This document shows positions 56,811 through 64,000 of a stretch of DNA of 64,000 nucleotides, piece after piece (within the stretch, counting starts at the first letter, position 1; each line of letters opens with the position of its first letter). This DNA comes from an uncultured Thiodictyon sp. GTDB taxonomy: Bacteria > Pseudomonadota > Gammaproteobacteria > Chromatiales > Chromatiaceae. The stretch lies in NCBI RefSeq assembly GCF_903946935.1, contig NZ_CAJAXH010000222.1, positions 19,365 through 83,364 on the forward strand, read 5' to 3'. The position numbers and the translations under genes are program-made. Under the pieces are notes generated by a model. The model did no database searches. It was given only the letters and a program-made list of their open reading frames with translations, and was not told the origin of the DNA.

Positions 56811-57692
56811 TCACTGCCGGGTGAGTACCCGCTCCAAGGCTGCGCGTGCGCGGTTGCTCGGAATCGCGAAACCGATGCCGACGTTGCTGCCGGTGGGACC
56901 GATCAGGGCAGTGTTGATGCCGACGATCTCACCGGCCAGGTTGATCAGCGGGCCGCCGGAGTTGCCGGGGTTGATGGAGGCGTCGGTCTGCACCAGCTCA
57001 CCCAAGTCGCTGTCGCCGACCTCGCTGCGGCCCACGGCACTGACGATCCCGGAGGTGACCGTCTGTCCCAGACCGAAGGGGTTGCCGATGGCGATGACGA
57101 AGTCCCCGACCTCCAGCGCCCGGGAATCGCTGAAGGGCAGGGGGCTGATGGCGGTCGTTCTGGGGATCTGGAGCACGGCCAAATCGGTGCCCTCATCCGC
57201 GCCGAGCAGGCGGGCGGGGTAGCTGCGCCGGTCTTTGAGGGTGACGTTGATTGCGGTTGCCCCTTCCAGCAGGTGCTGGTTGGTGAGCACATAGCCGCGC
57301 TCGGCGTCCACGATGACGCCTGAACCCACGCTCTGGCGCCGCTCGGTGTCCCCTTCCTTGGGTACCTCGAGGCCGAAGTGCTTCATCAAACGGCGGAACT
57401 CGCGGTCTTTCAGGAGCGGGTTCTGTTCGACCCGCAGCACCGCGTCCACCGCCACGTTCACGACGGCGGGCGTCACCCGGCGCATCAACGGGGCCAACGA
57501 CGGATAGCCGGTACTGGCCTTGTAGAGTGGCAGGGGGCCGCCCAATACGCCCGTGTCCGGGCGTAGCTCCGGCGGCCAGCGGCAGGCCGCAAGCGTCAGG
57601 CAGGCGGCGGCCAGCAGGGTACACCTGACCCACGGCAGGTGTGGCGCCCAGCGGGGTGCCTGGCAGGGTGCCGGCTGGCCGGAAGCGGGCAC
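56811..57692 (-). CDS. Trypsin-like serine protease (HtrA/Deg-like), no PDZ
   Basis: YVLTNQHLLEGA, GTDLAVLQI, DASINPGNSGGPLINLAGEIVGINTA. Confidence 0.92.
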   Translation of the reverse strand: MPASGQPAPCQAPRWAPHLPWVRCTLLAAACLTLAACRWPPELRPDTGVLGGPLPLYKASTGYPSLAPLMRRVTPAVVNVAVDAVLRVEQNPLLKDREFRRLMKHFGLEVPKEGDTERRQSVGSGVIVDAERGYVLTNQHLLEGATAINVTLKDRRSYPARLLGADEGTDLAVLQIPRTTAISPLPFSDSRALEVGDFVIAIGNPFGLGQTVTSGIVSAVGRSEVGDSDLGELVQTDASINPGNSGGPLINLAGEIVGINTALIGPTGSNVGIGFAIPSNRARAALERVLTRQ

Positions 57693-57698
57693 GAGCCG

Positions 57699-58910
57699 TC
57701 AGCGGACCAGGTCGGCGGCGACCCGGCGTCGCAGCCCGGCGTCCACCGGCTGATTGATCATCAGTGCGAAGGGCTCCCAGGCGGTACCGCGCCGCACATA
57801 ACCGGCGTAGCAACTCACGCCGGTGAGGGTGCCGGTCTTGGCGCGGATGTTGGGGTTCCCCGCCTGGGTCGGCATCAGGTCGCGGTTGGGGGCGAAGGCC
57901 TGCATCACCTCCACGAGTTGCCGGGCGGAGAGGCGGTTGCCGCGCGACAGCCCGGCGCCGTCCTCGATCTTGAAATCGGTCCAGTGAAACTTTTTGCGGG
58001 CGAACTCGGTCATGGCCCGCTGGGCGGCGGCGACGCTCACGTGCCCCTTGCCCTGGGGGTCCGCCATCCGCAGAAACAGCGAATTAGCGACAAAGTTATT
58101 GGAGTACTTCAGCGTCGGCACCAGCATGTCCGCCAGCGTGCGGCTGTTCTTGTGCCGATACACGAGCTTGGCCGAGCTGGGGGTGGTACCGAGGTGCTGG
58201 CCGCCGCTTACCTGGATGCCGTTGGCGGCGAGCTTGGCGGCTAACAGCTCGCCGAAATAACCGACGGCGATGGGGCGCTGCTTCAGATTCACCCGCTGGG
58301 TGCCCGCGCCGCCGCGCTGACCGAAGCGCCGGGCGGTGTCGGTGAGTGGGGTCTGGGGCTCGGCGCTGGTCACCCCGGCGCCGGTGCGTACCACGTTGAC
58401 GGTATTGAAGTTCGCGGCCAGGGCCGTGACCGGGGCGTCATAGGGGTTGTCGGTGGCGGACCGCCCGGCAATCTCCACGTCCCGGTCGAAATAGCTGTCG
58501 TCGAGCCCGATCCCGGCAACCCGGGTCACGCCCGCGCCCTTGAGACCCTGGCACACCCGGTCAAGTTCTTCTGAGACCAGATAGGGGTCGGCGCGACCCT
58601 TCACCCACAGGGTGCCCTGGCCGTCCTGATAGAACTCGGTCTCAAAGTGGTAGTCGCGTCCCCAGGTCGCGATGGCCGCGAGTGCGGTCAGGACCTTCAT
58701 GGTCGAGGCCGGCGCGAGCGGTAGGTCCGGATTGTGCGAGAGCACCGCCCGCCCGCCCTCCTCGAGGAGCAGACCGGCCTTGCTGAACCCCTGGACCTGG
58801 GTCAGCGCATCGGCCAGTGCGGGCATATTGCAGGGTAACAGGAGCAGGGCGAGGGCTCCGCCGAGCCAGAGACGGGTCATCTGCGGCCGGGCGCTGGGGG
58901 CTTTGGTCAT
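57699..58910 (-). CDS. dacB: D-alanyl-D-alanine carboxypeptidase/endopeptidase (PBP4)
   Basis: LAPASTMKVLTALAAIATWG, YSNNFVANSLFLRM, RAKTGTLTGVSCYAGYV. Confidence 0.93.
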   Translation of the reverse strand: MTKAPSARPQMTRLWLGGALALLLLPCNMPALADALTQVQGFSKAGLLLEEGGRAVLSHNPDLPLAPASTMKVLTALAAIATWGRDYHFETEFYQDGQGTLWVKGRADPYLVSEELDRVCQGLKGAGVTRVAGIGLDDSYFDRDVEIAGRSATDNPYDAPVTALAANFNTVNVVRTGAGVTSAEPQTPLTDTARRFGQRGGAGTQRVNLKQRPIAVGYFGELLAAKLAANGIQVSGGQHLGTTPSSAKLVYRHKNSRTLADMLVPTLKYSNNFVANSLFLRMADPQGKGHVSVAAAQRAMTEFARKKFHWTDFKIEDGAGLSRGNRLSARQLVEVMQAFAPNRDLMPTQAGNPNIRAKTGTLTGVSCYAGYVRRGTAWEPFALMINQPVDAGLRRRVAADLVR

Positions 58911-59153
58911 GGCGTAGTGGTGAGGCTCGGTAGATGTGGAGGGGCCCTCCGCGGGCTAGCCTGTTAGGATATCCCAGAATTGGCCGGGCCGGGGTGGTTC
59001 AGGGCGGCCCGGTCATGGCAAATCCGTATCCGGTCGTACCCGGACGACCGCCGCGGCTGGGATTCCTTGGGCAGTCCCCCCATATTGGGCTGATGAGTTA
59101 CATTTCCAGACCAGTCACCAGCGTCGGTCAGCCATGGGCACGGAGTTAGGATC

Positions 59154-61085
59154 ATGAGGCTGCGCACCGAATCCCGGCTTGTCGCCTTGGTGTCCGCACT
59201 GGTCTTTCTGGCCCTGCTCGGGCTCTTTCTGCTGGCCTACCACGGCACGGCGCAGACCCAGCGCGACCTGGCACTGAGCGAGTCATTAGGGTTTCAGATC
59301 ACCCAGGTGCGCACCGCGCTCTTCGGCTACCTGCTGCATCCGTGGGGCGTCCAGCGCGATCAGGTCGATTTGCAATTCAAGGTCTTGCGCGACCTGTTGC
59401 AGCGGGAGTCGCCGACCATCGACGCGGTGATCCGCGACGACGAGGCGGGCCGCGCTGCCTGGGAGACGGTGCGCCGCCTGGTGGGTGAGGCGCAGGCACT
59501 GTTCGCCGAGTTGAGCGCCCCCCGCATGGGCCCGCCACTGGCGGCGCGCGACGCGCGCATCGCCGACCTGATCGTGGCCGACAGCCATGCGCTGATCCTC
59601 TCACTGAGCCGGATCCGCGACCGCGCCAACGAGCGCTTCCTGCGCGCGAGGACCTGGGAGAACCTGACCCTGGCCGCGCTGCTGGCGGGCCTCGCCGGGC
59701 TCGGTCTCACGCTCTTTTGGGTGATCGAGCGGGTCATTCTGGCGCCGGTGCAACAGTTGCGCACGGCCGCGGTGCGGGTCGCCGACGGCGAACTGGGGCT
59801 GCGTCTGAACAGCCCGCGTCAGGACGAACTGGGTGAACTGGCGGCGGCCTTCGACCGCATGCTCGATCAACTCCAGGAGACCACGGTGTCGCGTGCCCGG
59901 TTGCGGGTCGAGATCGGCGAGCGCCGCCGCGCCGCGGCCGCCCTGAAGGCCAGCGAGGCGGCCCTGAAAGACGCCCAGCGCCTGGCCGGCCTGGGTAACT
60001 GGAGCTGGGATATCGAGACCGATGTGCATACCTGGTCGGATGAGGTGTTTCGTCTCTACGGACGCGATCTGAGCCTGCCGCCGGCCGTGTACCCGGAGGT
60101 CCAGCAGTATTTCACGCCGACCAGTTGGGCGTGCCTCGCGGCCGCCGTGGAACGCGCACGGACGGCCGGTATCCCCTATGAGTGTGAGGCCGAGCTGGTC
60201 CGGCCCGACGGGCGCCCTGGCTGGATCGTGGCCCGTGGCGAGGTCACCTGCGACGCCGCCGGCCGGGTCGTGAGACTGAGCGGGACCGTCCAGGAGATCA
60301 CCGCCTCCAAGCTGGCCGAACAGGAAATCCAGGCCCTCAACGCCGATCTGGAGGTGCGGGTCCAGCAGCGCACCGCCGAGTTGCAGTCGGCCAACCGTGA
60401 GTTGGAGTCGTTCGCCTATGCGGTCTCACACGACCTGCGTGCCCCGTTGCGCGCACTCAACGGGTTCAGCCAGGCCCTGGTGGAGGACTATGGCCCGCGT
60501 CTGGATGGCGAGGCGTTGGTCTTTCTCGACCAGATCCAGGGCGCGAGCCACCGCATGGGCGAGCTGATCGATGGCATACTGACACTCTCGCGTAGCACCC
60601 GCGGCGAATTGCGCCGGGAGCCGTTGGACCTCGGAGCGTTGGCGCGCCGTTTGCTTAGGATGGAGCGGGCGGCGCAGCCGCAGCGAGCGGTGGTCTGGGA
60701 GGTGGCGTCCGGACTGGAGGTCTGGGGCGACCCGGCGATGTTGGAGGTCGCCATGGTCAATCTGATCGATAATGCCTGGAAATATTCCGCCAAGACCCCC
60801 GCCGCAACCATCCGGGTCTATGCCGTAGAACGGGGCGGGACGCGCTGGTTCTGCGTCGCCGACAACGGGGCCGGTTTCGATATGGCCTATGCCGAGCGGC
60901 TGTTCCAGCCCTTTCAACGGCTGCACCGCCAGGACGAGTTCCCCGGGATCGGGATCGGGCTCGCCACGGTGCAACGTATTATCAGCCGCCACGGCGGCAC
61001 GATTGAGGCCGAAGGCGTACCTGGCGGCGGTGCGACCTTTCGCTTTACTTTACCCGCGACCGGCGGTCGCCAGGAGTCTGTATGA
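59154..61085 (+). CDS. HAMP/PAS sensor histidine kinase
   Basis: LESFAYAVSHDLRAPLRALNGFSQALVEDYG H-box, NLIDNAWKYSAKTPAA, IGIGLATVQRIISRHGGTIEAEG. Confidence 0.93.
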   Translation: MRLRTESRLVALVSALVFLALLGLFLLAYHGTAQTQRDLALSESLGFQITQVRTALFGYLLHPWGVQRDQVDLQFKVLRDLLQRESPTIDAVIRDDEAGRAAWETVRRLVGEAQALFAELSAPRMGPPLAARDARIADLIVADSHALILSLSRIRDRANERFLRARTWENLTLAALLAGLAGLGLTLFWVIERVILAPVQQLRTAAVRVADGELGLRLNSPRQDELGELAAAFDRMLDQLQETTVSRARLRVEIGERRRAAAALKASEAALKDAQRLAGLGNWSWDIETDVHTWSDEVFRLYGRDLSLPPAVYPEVQQYFTPTSWACLAAAVERARTAGIPYECEAELVRPDGRPGWIVARGEVTCDAAGRVVRLSGTVQEITASKLAEQEIQALNADLEVRVQQRTAELQSANRELESFAYAVSHDLRAPLRALNGFSQALVEDYGPRLDGEALVFLDQIQGASHRMGELIDGILTLSRSTRGELRREPLDLGALARRLLRMERAAQPQRAVVWEVASGLEVWGDPAMLEVAMVNLIDNAWKYSAKTPAATIRVYAVERGGTRWFCVADNGAGFDMAYAERLFQPFQRLHRQDEFPGIGIGLATVQRIISRHGGTIEAEGVPGGGATFRFTLPATGGRQESV

Positions 61086-61513
61086 GAGGCCGCGCTGTTC
61101 TTATCGTCGAAGACAATCCCCAGGACGAGATGCTGATGCTGCGCGCCCTGCAAAAATCGAATTTAGCCAATCGGATCGAGGTGGTGCGCGACGGCCAACA
61201 GGCCCTTGATTATCTCTTTGCCGAGGGCGAGTTCGCCGGCCGCACCGGGGGGCTGCCGGCCGTGGTCCTGCTCGACATCGGGCTGCCGCGGCTCTCTGGC
61301 CTGCAGGTGCTCGAGCGCCTGCGCGCCGACCCGCGCACCCACCTGCTGCCGGTGGTGATCCTCACCTCCTCCGACGAGGAGCAGGACCGGTTCACCAGTT
61401 ATGAGCACGGGGCCAACAGCTTTGTGCGCAAGCCCCTGGAGTTTGCCGAACTGGCCGAGACCGTAGTGCGCCTGGGGATCTACTGGCTGCTGGTCAACGA
61501 GCCGCCCGTATGA
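61082..61513 (+). CDS. Response regulator (single receiver domain, Rcp1-like)
   Basis: VLIVEDNPQDEMLMLRAL, VVLLDIGLPRLSGLQVLERL, VVILTSSDEEQD; 4-bp overlap with kinase. Confidence 0.93.
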   Translation: MRGRAVLIVEDNPQDEMLMLRALQKSNLANRIEVVRDGQQALDYLFAEGEFAGRTGGLPAVVLLDIGLPRLSGLQVLERLRADPRTHLLPVVILTSSDEEQDRFTSYEHGANSFVRKPLEFAELAETVVRLGIYWLLVNEPPV

Positions 61514-61538
61514 GCGTGAGACTCATCAGGCATTGAGG

Positions 61539-62948
61539 TTAGACCGCCTGCGCCAGCAGGCGGCCATCGGCGTCAGCGGCCTGCGACCCCACCAATAGGT
61601 CCCGCGTGAAGGCCGGCTCGTCGATGTGCGCCCCCAGGTGGCGGGCCAGGGTGCGCATATCGGTCTCGGCGTTGCCCAGACAACTGGTCCCGCCAGGTGA
61701 CGGGGCGAGGTTGAAGATGATCCCGTCGGCGTTGGTGAGCTTGGCCTCGCCGAGTCGCAACTCCCCGCTCGCCCGATCGATCAGCAGTGGCCTGATCCCG
61801 CCGAAACCCTCCGCGTAGCTGATGTCCGCGGCGGTGAGGGAGGGGACGATCTTGCGGATCTCCCGCATGTAGAGTCGGCGGCTGAGCCCGGGGACCTCGC
61901 TCAACAGATGGCGCAGGAGTTGTTGGCGCATATCCGCGACCCGCAGCAGGTCGCGCAAGGTGCCGACCACCCGCTGGTCCGACCGCAGTACCTGGAAAAA
62001 CTCCCGCGCGGTCTCCCGGTTGTGTGGTTCCAGCAAAGGCCGCAGCAGGGTCGTGGGCCCGAAGCGGGTCTTGCCGCGTGCCTTGATGTCGTGGTCGCCA
62101 TGCACCGCGGCGAAGGGCAGGCGCGGATTCTGGATCGTGTAGACCTTGCCGTTCAGTGCCTCGGGGGCGAAATAAAAGGACCCGGCCATCGGCAGGCAGG
62201 CGCAATCGAGCCCCAGACCCAGCGCCTGCGCCATCATGAGCGAGTGTCCGCCCGCGCACACCGCCACTGAACGGGCTTGCAAGAGGCCGCGGTTGGTCTC
62301 CAGCACATAATCCGGGCCGTCGCGCTGGATGCGCCCCACCGTGGTGGAGAAGAGCTGGGTGACCTGCTTGTCGGTGCTGCGGTCCAGTCGTACGCAGGCG
62401 TGCGAGAAGGACTCGGCGAGCGCCGCAAAATCCACCGCGCTGACGTCGTCCGGGGTGCCGGTAGCCACGATCTCCTCGCGCCGCCAGGTCCCGTCGATCA
62501 GGGCCACGTTGGGCTCCAGGTCGGCGATGGCGCGGCGATCCAGGAGTTGCATCCGTGGGTACAGGTCCTTGAAGGCGTCATAGCGCCGACGGATCAAGGC
62601 GCATTCCTCGGGGCCGACCCCGAGCACCATCTTGGGCATCGCAAAGAGGATGCGGTCGCGCTCCCGCGCGGGCAGGGCGCCGGCATAGTTGACCACCATC
62701 GCGGCCATGCGCCGTACCGCCCGCGCCTTCTCCAGGCTGTAGTTGGTCTCGATGTCGCCGCAGTGCAGCGTCTGGCTGTTGTGGTGGGCGTGCGAGTTGA
62801 CCTGTGCCACGCCGTCGCATTTTTCCAAGAGACCGATGCGTTTCAGGTCAGTGAAGCGGGCAAGCGTGTAGAGCAGGGCCAGGCCGGTCACGCCGGCGCC
62901 CACGATCAGGCAGTCGTACTTGGTCGAAGCGGTCGTCGAAGGGGTCAT
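61539..62948 (-). CDS. mqo: FAD-dependent oxidoreductase, malate:quinone oxidoreductase-like
   Basis: YDCLIVGAGVTGLALLYTLARF, NSHAHHNSQTLHCGDIETNYSLEKA, FGPTTLLRPLLEPHN, LAPSPGGTSCLGNAETD. Confidence 0.82.
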   Translation of the reverse strand: MTPSTTASTKYDCLIVGAGVTGLALLYTLARFTDLKRIGLLEKCDGVAQVNSHAHHNSQTLHCGDIETNYSLEKARAVRRMAAMVVNYAGALPARERDRILFAMPKMVLGVGPEECALIRRRYDAFKDLYPRMQLLDRRAIADLEPNVALIDGTWRREEIVATGTPDDVSAVDFAALAESFSHACVRLDRSTDKQVTQLFSTTVGRIQRDGPDYVLETNRGLLQARSVAVCAGGHSLMMAQALGLGLDCACLPMAGSFYFAPEALNGKVYTIQNPRLPFAAVHGDHDIKARGKTRFGPTTLLRPLLEPHNRETAREFFQVLRSDQRVVGTLRDLLRVADMRQQLLRHLLSEVPGLSRRLYMREIRKIVPSLTAADISYAEGFGGIRPLLIDRASGELRLGEAKLTNADGIIFNLAPSPGGTSCLGNAETDMRTLARHLGAHIDEPAFTRDLLVGSQAADADGRLLAQAV

Positions 62949-63235
62949 GGTCGCGGACTCCGGGGCGTACCGCAGGGTCGCCCATGAGCGAGGCGCCGCC
63001 GCGTTCGCGGCGTTTGTGCGGTGCAGCAATGTGGACACACTAGCCCAAGCGGAGTCGCGGGGAAATCAGGCGAAACAGATTTATTGCATTGGGTCTATAA
63101 ATGCTTTAGCAGAAAGACCATTCGTTGGTTGGTGGTGGGCTTGGACTCCCGGTGATCTTGTTGCCCGTTCTGCCCGTCCATGCGACACTCGCCCACATCT
63201 TTCGCCCGCCAACCAGTCCCTTACATCCTGCCCTC

Positions 63236-64000
63236 ATGTCTCGCCCCCCGCGCCCACGCCGTTTCCGCCGTGCCGCCCGCTCGCGGCGCACCCCGCATGA
63301 CGGCTCCTACAAGCAGATCTTCTCCCATCCCGAGATGGTCGAGGGCCTGCTGCGCGATTTTGTGGCGGAGGACTGGCTGGCCCTGATCGATTTCAGCACC
63401 CTGGAGCGACAGAACGGCAGCTATGTCACCGACGACCTACGTGAGCGCGAGGACGACATCATCTGGCGCGTGCGGGTGGCCGGGGATTGGCTGTATGTGT
63501 ATTTGCTGTTGGAGTTCCAGAGCCGGGTGGACCCCTGGATGGCGGTGCGGGTGATGGTCTACACCGGGCTCCTGTATCAGGACCTGATCAAGTGCGGGGC
63601 GGTGCCGGAGGGGGCGCTCCTGCCGCCGGTGTTTCCGCTGGTGCTTTACAACGGCACCGGGCGCTGGACGGCGGCGCGCGATATCGCCGACCTGATCACC
63701 CCGCTGCCCAACGCCCTGACGAGCTACCGCCCGCAGCACCGCTATCATCTGATCGACGAGGGCCGGATTGGGCCGGACACCCTGGAGCAGGCCGGCAGTG
63801 TGGCGGCCGAGCTGGTGCGGTTGGAGACCTTGGCGAAAGACGGTCCGGCGGCGCTGCGCCCGATCCTGCACCGGCTCACCGCCCGGTTGCAGGGTGCGCG
63901 CTACGACAGCCTGCGCCGGGCGCTGACCGTCTGGTTTGTGCGGGTCTTGCTCCGGCGTGTGATGCCGGGCGAGAATCTGCCGGAAATCCACGAACTGCAA
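63236..64000 (+). CDS. Rpn-family nuclease/putative transposase (PD-(D/E)XK), 3'-truncated by window
   Basis: Own translation: HDGSYKQIFSHPEMVEGLLRDFV...WLYVYLLLEFQSRVDPWMAVRVMVYTGLLYQDLI...FPLVLYNGTGRWTAARDIADLI; not in ORF track because it runs off the end. Confidence 0.85.
   Translation, partial: MSRPPRPRRFRRAARSRRTPHDGSYKQIFSHPEMVEGLLRDFVAEDWLALIDFSTLERQNGSYVTDDLREREDDIIWRVRVAGDWLYVYLLLEFQSRVDPWMAVRVMVYTGLLYQDLIKCGAVPEGALLPPVFPLVLYNGTGRWTAARDIADLITPLPNALTSYRPQHRYHLIDEGRIGPDTLEQAGSVAAELVRLETLAKDGPAALRPILHRLTARLQGARYDSLRRALTVWFVRVLLRRVMPGENLPEIHELQ

Noticed and set aside
1-64000. rRNA, tRNA, tmRNA or other structured RNA genes
   Set aside because: None recognised by eye; tRNAscan-SE and Infernal would be needed to exclude small RNAs.

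Overview
High-GC gammaproteobacterial window with a gene repertoire that suggests a purple-sulfur-bacterium-like host (inference). No rRNA, tRNA or CRISPR was recognised. Main blocks: (1) 0.5-12.2 kb: cell-surface glycan/lipid locus opening with an ACP + AMP-ligase + LuxE-like + LuxC-like + Fe-ADH operon without luciferase genes, then deacetylase, LbetaH acyltransferase, GT4, asparagine synthase, methyltransferase, flippase-like and GT2 genes. (2) 13.2-18.5 kb: tandem duplication of a [large membrane protein + type IV pilin] unit; both pilins keep sigma54-type promoters, while the second membrane-protein copy is decayed and carries an IS1595-like element with 25-bp inverted repeats and an 8-bp TSD. 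(3) 18.6-20.5 kb: WbpD/WbpB-like sugar genes. (4) 20.6-30.6 kb: a toxin-antitoxin pair, an Mla-like lipid transporter split around CoA-transferase/phasin/thiolase genes, and SatP plus a cache protein. (5) 31-39.4 kb: mixed genes including a RyR-domain protein and a DUF3368/UPF0175 TA pair. (6) 39.8-42.5 kb: AT-richer island with an unusual P-loop GTPase, a membrane-anchored protein and an attC-like hairpin. (7) 43.6-51.2 kb: a six-gene energy-converting-hydrogenase-related (Ehr-type) complex whose large subunit lacks the NiFe cysteines. (8) 51-64 kb: M15 peptidase, cyanophycin-associated ABC/DUF1854 pair, HtrA-like protease, PBP4, histidine kinase/response regulator, Mqo and a truncated Rpn-like gene. 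Family calls come from reading motifs in the translations; no database search was run.
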